Assembly (NCBI GenBank): GCA_029204225.1 | Contig: CM055109.1 | Span: 46,130,966-46,194,965, forward strand | Length of the DNA: 64,000 bases | Source: Diphasiastrum complanatum | Taxonomy: Eukaryota > Streptophyta > Lycopodiopsida > Lycopodiales > Lycopodiaceae | Direction of reading: 5' to 3' | Shown: in pieces, positions 54,461-64,000 of the stretch | Layout of the letters: each line of letters begins with the position of its first letter | How positions within the stretch are numbered: the stretch's first letter is position 1 | Notes under the pieces: model-generated | What the model was told of the DNA's origin: nothing | The model's input: only the letters and a program-made list of their open reading frames with translations | Databases searched by the model: none | Program-made: the position numbers and the translations under genes

Positions 54461-55427
54461 GCAAATAGGGAGTAATGGAGACTTGCTGATCGCCGACGAT
54501 CAGCAAGTCCCCGTCTTTGGATCCCATTACCTCATAAGATTTGCAGTTTTTGTTTAAGTCACCGTAGCTTTTTGTGTAAGAAGTTCGGTAGACAAGTCAG
54601 CTTTGACAAAAAAAAAATCTAACACTTAAGAAGTTTGCAAGCGCCTCAATGGCTCGTGGATCAAATCTGCTCTTCTGCTGGCACTCTCTAGCTTAGAGAG
54701 TGCCAAGGGAATATGACAGCACTTCGCTTGACTCAAAACTTGACTCAAAACAGTGGCTTTCAAATCTGCTCTTCTGCGAAAAACTCATTAACCCCAGCGT
54801 TTGCTGGATATATGAACTTTATGTACACCTTACATTCTTATAAAACAAAGACTTGAAAGTACCTTTTTTGATCCAATACATTGTTATGCCAGCATGTAGC
54901 AGTAAGGCAAGTGAAACGTCCTCCTAACTAGATGCCCCTTTCGGATACACTGTGTAAAATACCTCAATCATGATGTGGATGCCGCTTTGTAGTCCATCAC
55001 AACTTAAGCTATTCGATTTGAGCAGATGTTTCACGTAAGATCTTATATATCACTAGGAAGGTCATTCTAAAAAACTTCTACAGCAAATTCAAAGAACTGC
55101 GATGCCAATTAAGCAAGTAAAACATTCATTGAGTGAACAGTCACCTTGCCAAGGTAGAAGCTTGGCTGATCGTCGGCGATCAGCCAGTCTTGATCTACCC
55201 TGGCAAGGTCTTCAGGCCATAAAAAAATTTGCCCTGGTGAGCCAAGGCAAATGTTTTTAGCCCTCTCTCATGGCCATTGATGCGAACAGCCAGGCACCAT
55301 GCCTGCAATTTTGCCATCTTCCCGCCTTGCGGCGAGGTGCTTTGAAGGCTGCCTGCTACTGGGTAGCAGGTCTGCTCAAGCCTGCTAACGGGCATAATTA
55401 AAGTTTTGGCCTTTCAATTGAAAGGCC
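54461..55427. repeat. Hairpin-dense island
   Basis: Perfect or near-perfect palindromes: 54481-54508 (12-bp stem ACTTGCTGATCG, loop CCGA) inside a looser foldback 54461-54544; 54679-54705 (stem TGGCACTCTCTA, loop GCT); 55143-55209, a 67-bp foldback enclosing GGCTGATCG-TCGG-CGATCAGCC; 55348-55366 (CCTGCTA stem); 55408-55427 (perfect 20-bp GGCCTTTCAATTGAAAGGCC). The first and third share the GCTGATCG core with loops that are reverse complements, so they look like inverted copies. CAAATCTGCTCTTCTGC occurs twice (54662, 54759). No coding frame is convincing. Confidence 0.8.
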
Positions 55428-55740
55428 CAAACTAATATGAGTTTAAACATTTGTGGTCAGATCCAATTAAAATCTGCCATCTGTCCACTATAAGCCCAAC
55501 ATCAATTATGTATCTACTAGTGCAAAATTTTGACTCGTCTTTATAGTATGGTATTGACTAGATTACAAACAAGACGACTAGCTATGGAGTCAAGAGCTAT
55601 AATGGATGTTGTGTCACTCTCGGACACACAAGGTACTCTAAAATAAAATGTTGCTTTGCACACAAATGTATGTGGTTTTGTTTTTTTTAACTTGGCCTCA
55701 TCTTGTTTGCCCACATAGGATGATGGCAATGTTACCCAAG
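55428..55740. other. No gene seen
   Basis: Non-coding to the point (about 55741) where gypsy P2 sequence starts. Confidence 0.4.
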
Positions 55741-56578
55741 AGGAGCCTGTTGCCTTGGAAGAATTTTATTTACTGGTCGTTGTGTTAATGACTGTAGGTT
55801 GGGAGGAGGTAGATGCTTGAGATGGTGGGTAAAGGTTAGTATGTGGCACAAGGGTAGACAAGAGGAATGAGCATTGGAAACCACACACTTTCACCTCGAG
55901 AAGTGCACAGGCAAAGTTACACAACAGGGGGCCTGCTGCGATTCACTCACGGTTGTTGCGTTTGATGGAGTTTGTTAGTTCTCGAATAAGGAAGCTATGT
56001 CAGTCGTATGGCACAACGGAGGGGTTAGGGAATTCCAAAAAGGATTCCACTATCTGACTCAGCAGCATAGAGTGGATTCTGTCCTTGCAAAATGTTGAAA
56101 TAACCAGAAAGTTATTCAACAGATGTGTAGTTGCCTGAATGACGAGTTCCGTAATAGCTTCTATCAGGTAACCATTGTTAGTCTGGATAGAAATTTCTGG
56201 TGTGGTTTGGGTGATGAATGGTTTGATCACAGCTTTGGCGTGGCAATGGGAGATGGGTTGACGATCACCGGACATAATGCCAATGGTGACCATCGAGTCG
56301 GCGTTAATCTTGACCTTGTACGTGGTACCTTGGTTCAGAAAGTGGAAACGAGCCTTGTCCTCATCCCAAGTGGCATAAGCGTGAAGGGCGAGGCCCATGT
56401 TAATCTCAGAATGGAAGAGCGCCGAGTAAAAACCCATTGTTTCAAGGAGTGGGCCGGTTGTCTGCAGCCATGGTTGGATCAGAGTGTCAGAGGGTAGAGG
56501 CCAAATCTGTGTGGCCTCGGGGATGTCTCGCTGGATCACCTGTTTGGTGCCAGAGTCTTCAGAGGATGAGGAGGCCAT
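55741..56578 (-). pseudogene. Gypsy P2 extra ORF, N-terminal part
   Basis: Minus strand, ATG at 56578, 192 codons open: MASSSSEDSGTKQVI, WPLPSDTLIQPWLQTTGPLL, FYSALFHSEINMGLALHAYA, TWDEDKARFHFLNQGTTYKV, SSVVPYD. It continues past 56000 as DWHSFLIRELTNS with a stop, then LVPHTNLYPPSQAS, which overlaps the P1 part. Placed about 1.1 kb downstream of the integrase on the same strand. No transmembrane segment is seen. In position it resembles the extra 3' ORF of Athila/Tat-type gypsy elements; function unknown. Confidence 0.65.
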
Positions 56579-57681
56579 GTTAGCAATGATGATTAGTGGT
56601 CGAAAAAGTTATAAAAGTAGAAAAAACACTGAAAAATGAAAAAAGATGTGGAAATAGTAGAAAACTGATAATAATGAGTGTTGGAGGACAATGATTGTAG
56701 TTCAGAGCGCAGATCAGTGTTTAATATGAGCAGATGACAACTGGTAGAAAGTTTGGTTGAAAACAAAAAACTTGGTATTTTCAGTGAAAATTTCGGCAAA
56801 GCTTCGCTAGCGAAGTGACAAATGACTTGAATTCAGCCCTTATATAACGAAATTTAGAGTGCATATTAGGTGAAATCCACTTTCCCTTGTTCAATTCTAC
56901 CCAAATTTTGACAGGCACCTTCTTCACAAAATTGTAAGACCTCAGAGAAGTCTGCGAGAGTTCAGAAGGTGATTTGATTGCTATGCGAAGGTTCTGCAAG
57001 GGTTCAGGCTGTCTGCGAGAGTTCAACTCTTGCAGGAAGTGATCTCTCACACAACTTGTTCTTGTGATTGGATTTTCAAGATCAGACCATGTAGGCAGAC
57101 TAATTACACTGCTCTAATTCTATTTAGGCACCTTGCGAGAGTTGGTAAGATGATCTTGATGCTCTACGAGGGTTCTGAAAATTTTGCTTCTGAGAACTCT
57201 CGCATACACTAAAAAATGATGATTCCTCCACCAAGAATTCTTGCAAAGATTTTCATGGATGCATCTAGGTCAGATCTGGTGACTGTCCAATTTTCAAGAG
57301 CTATCTCCCGGGGGATCTCAAAAAATCATGAAAAAAGTGCTCTTTCAGAGTGTTTTTGGACAAGATCTCGAGATTTTCTGATTTTTAACTTTTGTAAACT
57401 GGTAATCAGTTTCATCCAGGCTTGATCTGACTGTTGGTAGTGCTCTGGAAGTTCTGATGAATTCTTGGTAGTAGATCCATCAGTCAATCTAACGATCTAC
57501 TTCCTTTTTTATCCTATCAAGATCTAGATCCTCCTTAGATTCTGATGGATTTTTCCGATCTTGTCAGATCTAGCTGAATCTTGATGGATTTAGCTTGATT
57601 TGGCTTGATCTCCTTAGATCTAGCGGTGATGGCTGAGCAGATTAGCATTTTGTAATGTGCCACCTCCAATCTGGATTTGTC
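56579..57681 (-). other. Gypsy P2 spacer between integrase and extra ORF
   Basis: 1.1 kb without a sustained frame on the minus strand. Short repeats of CTCTCGCAGA / CTTGCAGAACC type (56950-57190) and of GATCTAG / TAGATC (57470-57640). It may carry a splice acceptor or internal promoter for the extra ORF; not demonstrable here. Confidence 0.45.
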
Positions 57682-58890
57682 TCACTGTGGTGGCCAGTAC
57701 TTGTGCAACCGACTACTGTTGATGGGTGTGTCGAATGGCATCCCATCTAGCTTTTCTAAGTTCACGGCCCCATGATTAAGAGTTTCATTGATCCTATAAG
57801 GACCTTCGCCCATGAATTTTAACTTCCTCTTGATCGCCTTGGTTTTATACATCAGGACCAAATCTCCTGAACGAAGATCCTTCTCTTCTAATCTGTGATC
57901 ATGCCAAGCTTTGTGTCTTTCTTTTTCAGCTGCCAGTGCATGCACAACTAGTAAGCATATTTCACAGAGTTTATGTAAAGCTTCGTGGCAAAGCTGTAGA
58001 GATTTGGACTCATTAAGACGTTGCGCGGTGGCAATCCTTAATGAAGGAGCTAAAAACTCTACTGGCATCACAGCATCCTGACCATATACCAATTGGAAGG
58101 GTGTTTGATCAATGCTCACTTTATATGTTGTCCTGAATGCCCACAGTTCAGCATGCAACTTGTGTTCCCAATCTGATCTTCTAGCTTCAATTGTTTTTGT
58201 GAGCACGCTACACATGATCTTATTGGATGATTCTGCTTGTCCATTACCACGAGAATAATAAGGCGTACTGGTTCTGTGGATCACGAAGAATTCCTCCAAC
58301 AGGACCTTGATGGTCTCGTTGATGAAATGGCTTCCGCGATCACTGACTAGTTCCACCGGGCATCCGAAGCGCACAATGATATTTTCATAAAGGAACTTGG
58401 CAGTGGTCCTAGCATTAACTACTCTTACTTCCTTGGCTTCGACCCATTTGGTGAGGTAGTCTGTGGCTACGATTATGTATCAAACCTGGGAACTCCTTGC
58501 TGCAGGGTGAATTGGACCAATATAATCCAATCCCCATTTTTCGAACAGTGCTTGGGCTAAGATTAGGTGTAGTAGATCATAGTTCAATCTCATTGGTCTC
58601 CTTGCCCTTTGGCACACATCACACTTTTTCAAGTATTCCTCCATATCTTTATGAATCGTTGGCCACCAACATCCTGATTGCAGAATCTTGCGAACTATAA
58701 TGTCAGATGCAAAATGACCTCACCCATGTGAAAGTGAAATGATCTGGGTGGTCTCATGAGGAAGAATACACCGCCGAAGAATTCCGTCTGGACCTCTTCG
58801 GTACAACTGGTCGGCAATCAGCTGATAAGGTCATCATAGCCCGCAAAATATATGGGCTCAGGCACTATTGGCTCCTCATCCACTTTGGCC
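57682..58890 (-). pseudogene. Gypsy P2 integrase
   Basis: Minus strand: LYRRGPDGILRRCI, HH zinc part (SHG.GHFASDIIVRKIL), CDVCQRARRP, FEKWGLDYIGPIHPAARSSQ (first Asp), then the 230-codon open frame 58374-57682: LVSDRGSHFINE (second Asp), GNGQAESSNKIM (Glu), and the C-terminal domain DLRSGDLVLMYKTKAIKRKL, KFMGEGPYRINETLN. The DDE triad is complete. Protease and RT are missing upstream: gag runs almost directly into this region. Confidence 0.92.
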
Positions 58891-60650
58891 CATTCAGCTT
58901 TGCTTGTGGTGCAATCCGTAGTAGTTCTCCGAGTGGTAAATTAACATGGCTTGACAACAAAAGTATGAGCCTTTCAGTGGGTGGTTCCTCGGGCTCCACC
59001 ATGTGAAAAGGTGGTTCATGTTGGTGCAACCGATCATTCTGATCAGTGTGTAGTGGTGAGCCAACTTGCAGTTCTCGTTCGACACCGATTGGAGCTTCTG
59101 TGGGATTGTCTTTTTCTTGCTTCTTTTCTGGTACTGTCTTCTCTCTTCTCTCACATTTGGATATGGCGCTGAAGTTGAGGGTTGGTCGTCAGTGACCAAT
59201 GGTGGTGGTGAGGGAGCCACTTCCTTCCTCTTTTGTGCTCGCGTAACAGCTAACACAGGAGCGTGGTCTTGTCGACCTTTCGATGGCATCCCTGCTAGAA
59301 CTGTTGGTTGCTGTATGGCAATGAGGTTAAGCGGTGCACTGGTTCCAGGTTTAAATGGACAATTCTTGAAACAGTGTCCATAACCGCAATCTTGGCAGGA
59401 GATTGTATATTGTCCTTTGTAGGGACATTCTGCAATTTTGTGTCTTTCGTCGCATCCGTAGCAGCCGTAATTTCTTCCACCTTGATGCTGAGTTTGAGTT
59501 GCATAGGCTGAAACATATTCATTTATGGCAGAATCCATAAATGGTTCATATGGTCCATACCATTGTTGCTGTTCAGGTTGAGATGGCATTTGCATTTCTT
59601 GTTTCGCTGCTGTCAGGTTTACATGGGCCACTTGTTGATTGGCTGGCCCTGGTGGAGCAGGTAAGGCCATGCGTTGTGGTTGATTGGGTGCACCGTATCT
59701 TGGTGCTGCTTTAGGTGCCCCTTGATGATAAGGATAAGAAGTCTGATAAGGACTTCTCTTCTGTTTAACAACCCTGGGGTTAAACGGACAAAATGTTGTA
59801 TCGTGCGATGTTGCATTGCACAGATCGTATCATCTATGTGTCAATCTCAGATTTTGCTTTAGGACTGGACACTCATTCGTTGTATGGTTTTGCGCGCATA
59901 CTGAACACCATACATTTGCTCGTCGAGGATACTGCAGCTGATTTGGCTCCGGTTGATGTGGAGTTACTGCTACAGTTCCGTAAGGCCTTCAGTTTCTGCA
60001 AACTGCGCTTTAAGTTGCTCCATCTGTTGTTTGTGTAATTTTGTCATTTGCTCCAGCAACAGTTCTGTGGATAGAGTGGATGCGTTTGATGATGATGATG
60101 CGAACAAGGGAGTAGGAGTGTGGATGGAAGGATATTCGTCGTCAGATCCCTCATCCTCTTCTCTGATGGCATCTTCCATAGCTTCTTGCAGAGTAGCGTA
60201 CTGCTCCCGTTGTTTTAGTTCTCTTCTGATGTTTCATGGTAATCCGACTAGGAACCACATGATCATTGCATGATCGGGAGTCAGGGCTGCACTACACTCG
60301 GATCGTAGATGTTTGATCTGTTCAATATAGTCCCGGACCCTTTCTCGTTTTCCCATCTTGACTTTGCTCAACAGGAGAAACGGGTCTTCCAGGAACTTTC
60401 TTGGTTTAAAGTGCGTAATGAGAGCCATCTTAACCGCTTCCCAGGTGGATTTCTCTTCCTCTGACAGGTTAAAAAACCAGTCCTGAGCCACTGCAAGTAA
60501 GGACATAGGGAATATCATCAGCTTCTCTAAGAGTTCAGTCACCGACCAGATGCCTTTGCCCTTCAGAAGTGTTTTGATTTTGAATTTCCATATCCTGTAA
60601 TTTGCACCATCAAGACTGATTGCTACTCTTGTTTGGATCATTGTAGCCAT
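58891..60650 (-). pseudogene. Gypsy P2 gag
   Basis: Minus strand, ATG at 60650. Capsid: ISLDGANYRIWKFKIKTLLK, AQDWFFNLSEEEKSTWEAVK, DHAMIMWFLVGLP, then frameshifts to EAMEDAIREEDEGSDDEYPS and, from about 59670, a Gln-rich part with two zinc knuckles of unusual spacing, CYGCDERHKIAEC and CQDCGYGHCFKNC (both CX2CX3HX4C). The frame ends in a basic, Pro-rich stretch. Pol is deleted after about 58900. Confidence 0.88.
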
Positions 60651-60773
60651 ATTGTGTTGCCTAGAGAATCACTGCCCATGTCGCAAACGGTTTTATTTCT
60701 TATTGATGTATCGTGAACGATTTTGTTTCCTTTGAATTTTCTTGTGCGGAAGCCTGTGGAGTCGAAGATCTTT
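60651..60773 (-). other. Gypsy P2 leader
   Basis: Upstream of the gag ATG. Shares CACAAGAAAATTCAAAGGAA and AACAAAATCG with 37978-38010. The P LTR itself is not present; LTR-D2 abuts at 60774. Confidence 0.55.
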
Positions 60774-61722
60774 CGTAGTATAGCCCTTCCACCTATCAAC
60801 AAAGGTTAGATCACTAGATAGGTACCTAACTATGCATAGATGCTACTTTTAGTTAATTTCCTACTTTCTCCCTTAACTCTACTCACCACTATACTACTCA
60901 TCTTTAACTCTACTCCTCTACACTGGAATGTAGAAGAAGAGATTGAGAAAAGAAGAGAAAGAGCCACCCAACCATAGCTAGATCCAAGCTTTAAGCAAGA
61001 CCTATCTAGCACCCCCTTGCTAAACCACAATCACTACCATCACAAACACAAGCATCCTCAAGATCATACCCCCATCTAAGTCCCATACCAAAGATGGTGA
61101 TCCTCACAAGAGCAAGCAAGCAAAATCAAAGCTCTCTACACACTAGCAATCCACTAGAGGATAGAAGCAAGTCACAACACAAGAAATCTCCGCTCAATTG
61201 GGAACCCTCTCCCTCTCATATAGATGGGCACTATGGAATGCCTACACAAGACAAAAAGAAATGGGGAGGCAAATGAAGGGCCAAGAGACTCACAAATTAG
61301 TGGAATGTCAAAAGACACCTCCATAACTTGTGGTTCTTGAATATAACTTCTTGGGTTCTTTAGGGGCATCTTGGGACCCTAGTAGGTGCGCCCTCCTACT
61401 AGTTCCCCAGGACCCTTATGTGATGGCTAATTTTGGCCCAAGGCCTATTATGTCATTATGGCTCAAGGTTGAGGCCCAAGGTCTAGGAAAATGACCAATA
61501 CCCATGGTAAGGTCCTCCTAACACCTCACTAGGTTTCATACCTCTATCCAAGGCATAGACACCTACATGCCCTTATCCAAGGACACCAGTACCTTAATCT
61601 AAAGGCACGTACTCCTAATCCTAGAGATATCTCTTATTTAAGGGTGATTCACCATTTAGCCTCCCAGATACTAAATGGGGAGATAGGGATTAAAGTACTG
61701 CCAGTTACATAGGTATGTAACA
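60774..61722 (-). mobile_element. 3' LTR of a chromodomain gypsy (LTR-D2)
   Basis: The minus strand begins TGTTACATACC at 61722, directly after a polypurine tract, and runs about 950 bp to AGGGCTATACTACG. Partial copies at 38860-39091, 11596-11860 (inverted) and 24636-24680. The exact 3' end is uncertain because it does not finish in CA. Confidence 0.75.
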
Positions 61723-61740
61723 TTCCTTCCCCCTTAACTT
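61723..61740 (-). promoter_or_regulatory. Polypurine tract
   Basis: The minus strand AAGTTAAGGGGGAAGGAA lies between the chromodomain remnant and the LTR-D2 start. Confidence 0.85.
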
Positions 61741-62602
61741 AAATTTTTCCTTGTAGGGAAAAATTTGGAAAATTCTTCTGGAGATCAGCTTCCTTTTCCC
61801 ATGTATCTTCCTCTTATGACTTGCCCCTCCACCTAATTAAAAAATCCTGAAACACTCTATTCCTTAGAGTTTTCTGTCGGCTATTAACAAATTGCCTCCG
61901 GTTTAGGTGGACCACTTGCGGACTCATCATGAAGAAGCTTTACTAGATCTTCCATAGGGATCGGGGTTTCTCCAACCCCCAATGAGGGTTTTAACTTACT
62001 AACGTGAAAAACATGATGAATTTCAACGTTATTTGGAAGATCTAGTTTGTATGTGACCTTGTTAATCACTTGGATAACTTTAAAAGGACTGCAAGACCTA
62101 GGTGCCAACTTTGCACACTTACCAGTTTTCAAGCCCTTGGAGTGTCTAGGGACCTCAAAAACACCATGTCATTGACGTTGAATTTCTTGTGCTTTCGAGA
62201 TAGATCAGCATAGTGCCTCGCCCTGTCCTAGACACTTCTTATGTTGTCTTTAGCCAGCTGTAATATTTCTTGCATATCTGCAAGTAAAATTACTTGTGGC
62301 TTGCACCCTAAGGTTCTTCATGCCAACACTTATTGGTGATTGAGGTTGATAACCATACATAAGCATGAAAGGGCTGAATCTGGTCACTAAGTGTTTTGCA
62401 CTATTATATGCAAACTTCACCACTGGAAGGTAATTTTCCCAATTAGATTGCCAATGGCCCACATATGCTCGTAGCATATCTTCCATTGTGACCGTCTGAT
62501 TCAAGATTATCTGTAGAACTCATATTCAAAGTTTTTTCCAAGTTTTCAAACACTGCATGCCAAAAATTCCCAGTGAATTTTGGGTCACGATCATTGACAA
62601 TA
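61741..62602 (-). pseudogene. Chromovirus integrase and chromodomain
   Basis: Minus strand: IVNDRDPKFTGNFWHAVFEN (second catalytic Asp), MEDMLRAYVGHWQSNWENYL, VKFAYNSAKHLVTRFSPFML, MYGYQPQSPI, then CSPFKVIQVINKVTYKLDLP and IHHVFHVSKLKPSLG. At 61860-61750 a degraded chromodomain: FQDFLIRWRGKS, stop, EEDTWEKEADLQKNFPNFSL, with the aromatic and EDTWE features of the domain. Chromodomains direct integration to marked chromatin. The integrase is cut upstream by LTR-C2; several stops. Confidence 0.88.
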
Positions 62603-63161
62603 TGAGGGTGGAGGTTAGCTCAAATGCTCCTTATGCTTGCATTCTCTATGGCAAACAATAAACATGAAAATAGAAAGCAATGGAAAAACACAATCAAGAG
62701 CAATAGCAAGTAGTGAATAGCAAATGAGGATGCTTCTCTTCCAAAAATGGTAGAGTTTTCTCCTTCTCATTAAGCATGAAAATAGTGTACAAATGGTGTC
62801 TTTTTATAAAATGGGAAAGGCCCTTGCCCCTCAATATTATTGGCTAATATTCACAATGATCCTATCCATTCATCTTGGACCCAACTTGATCCAAGGGCCC
62901 ACAAAAAGTACATTGGAAATCACAAGATTCATGTGAGTCCCAATTTGGACCCAACTCTAAAAAGTGATCTCTAAGTTTAAAAATGACATTGGGCCTCTAG
63001 TTTTATTTTAATTCCAAGGCCCAAGTCAAGTTTATTTTAATTACAACTCTAATTGCGTGCTCATTGGGCCATGGGCTTATACACGCAGGATGCCATGCCC
63101 TCGCAACACATTTTATTGGAGGATTTTATTTATTTACACTTTGTTGGGAATACCCCCAACA
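62603..63161 (-). mobile_element. LTR-C2
   Basis: 559 bp. The minus strand begins TGTTGGGGGTATTCCCAACA and ends CCTCCACCCTCA. Homologous to LTR-C1 (39092-39573). It interrupts the chromovirus integrase on one side and touches LTR-B2 on the other. No internal region of its own is present. Confidence 0.85.
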
Positions 63162-63166
63162 AAGCT

Positions 63167-63860
63167 TGCAGGACCCTAAACACGCGACTACAGATCACAG
63201 AACATGTATCATTCTAGCAATCAAGACAACGGTGGACAAGGAGATGTACAAGATAGAGTAATCGTATTATCAGTTTCATTCTTTTTAGAGCGAGGCAGTC
63301 AATGTCTCGCTCGTTGGCGACCTGACACTCTGCTCTTTTCACTGTGTTCTGCTCGTTGGCAGACTTTCATGCACAACTATTTCATTTCTATTATTTTTTT
63401 CTGCTCTACTACGCACATTGTCCGTCGTGTTTTTTGATTAAAAAAAAAAAGGATTAATATATCCACTGTGTGGAGTTTACAAGATAGCTTAACAGAGAAT
63501 TACAAGACTAGTTAACGCTAATCAACTAATTAGTTACTCTTTGTTATAGCTAACTGTTTCGGCTGAGCGTGAAGTTTAGGACTCCACGCCCGTTGTGTTG
63601 CCAGCTGGCAACGCGAAAGATTTTCTTTTGTTTCTTTTCGTTTCATGTCGCTTCGTGTTTTTTTTGGTCCTGGAGGCATATTTGACTTTCGCAAATCGTT
63701 TGACTTTCGTGAATTGTTTGACCTTCGAGTTTCGCTTCGATTTGTGTCTTATGGTTTTCGAGGCACGTTGACTTTCGCAAATTGTTCGCCATTCGACTTT
63801 CGCTTCGTGTCGCTTCGCTTCGCGTCGCGGCAAAGTTGCAAGAGTTCACCATTTCTAACA
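63167..63860 (-). mobile_element. LTR-B2, solo-like, inverted
   Basis: 694 bp. The minus strand TGTTAGAAATGG...GGTCCTGCA. Homologous over its whole length to LTR-B1. CAAAG occurs at 63861-63865 and again at 63160-63164, two bases away from the other LTR end, which would fit a target duplication. Right-hand flank is copia integrase; left-hand flank is LTR-C2. Confidence 0.85.
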
Positions 63861-64000
63861 CAAAGATGTATTTCTGGTCTTCATGGAATATAACATCTCT
63901 ACTCTCAATTGTGATTGAGATAGAGGGAACATAAATTTTGTATGCCTTCTTGTTGGATGAATACCCAACCATGATCCCTTAGCTTGAATTTGGATCATCT
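63861..64000 (-). pseudogene. Copia integrase C-terminal fragment
   Basis: Minus strand: MVGYSSNKKAYKIYVPSISI and IESRDVIFHEDQKYIF, the GY...SRDV block of copia integrase. Runs off the window end and is cut on the other side by LTR-B2. Confidence 0.85.

Noticed and set aside
55195-55395. 66-codon minus frame in the hairpin-dense island
   Set aside because: It spans several hairpins, which would be an odd coding constraint; better explained as chance in a locally GC-richer stretch.

Overview
The window reads as a piece of a large, repeat-rich land-plant nuclear genome. It is AT-rich, dense in old Ty1/copia and Ty3/gypsy LTR retrotransposons with plant-type priming sites (TGGTATCAGAGC class), and shows plant-type introns (GTAAG donors, T-rich stretch before the AG acceptor). 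I see no bacterial, plastid or viral gene set, and no tRNA, rRNA or CRISPR. A gymnosperm or other large-genome plant is plausible but I cannot assign a species. Almost every coding stretch is broken by stops, frameshifts or junctions. I use local family labels (LTR-A, -B, -C ...).

Layout. 0-2.5 kb: about 2.3 tandem copies of a 1.1 kb unit with a small unrecognised ORF. 2.6-3.5 kb: a solo-LTR-like repeat and a long hairpin. 3.56-7.1 kb: three host-like broken genes (a Ulp1/C48-type cysteine protease on the minus strand, an acidic-protein gene on the plus strand cut by an inverted LTR-A fragment, and a coiled-coil pseudogene). 7.5-11.6 kb: a minus copia (E) and the 3' end of a plus copia, whose related LTRs carry the same (CT)n tract at very different lengths. 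11.6-19.3 kb: an LTR-D fragment, a cryptic copia RT, copia F with an odd non-pol tail, then gypsy H with its 3' LTR. 19.3-23.1 kb: copia gag and integrase pieces, then several minisatellites. 23.1-27.9 kb: gypsy K, a second copy of the copia F segment, copia L gag, and a minus element with LTR-M.

28-38 kb is the best-resolved nest. Copia B1 (gag remnant, protease, integrase, RT, RNase H, 3' LTR-B) is interrupted in its RT by a complete LTR-A element, A2 (31447-36248), flanked by a 5-bp target duplication ACTGT. A2 has both LTRs and a priming site but no usable pol. 38-45.4 kb: copia RT Q, LTR-D and LTR-C remnants, an internally deleted gypsy P1, copia R and copia S gag. 45.8-48.6 kb: a 432-bp inverted-repeat element and its partial copy, a dispersed repeat, and a 5' LTR-M. 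48.6-53.3 kb: copia G, with another non-pol tract in front of a fairly well kept RT-RNase H and its 3' LTR-N. 53.3-55.7 kb: non-repetitive-looking DNA with a cluster of perfect hairpins. 55.7-64 kb: gypsy P2, a chromodomain gypsy end with LTR-D, LTR-C, a solo-like LTR-B and a final copia integrase piece.

The most interesting patterns are: non-pol sequence that recurs inside copia-derived elements with different LTRs; a long 3' extra ORF in gypsy family P, visible only by comparing two differently deleted copies; a hairpin-dense island at 54.46-55.43 kb; and a segmental copy of copia F with a microhomology junction.
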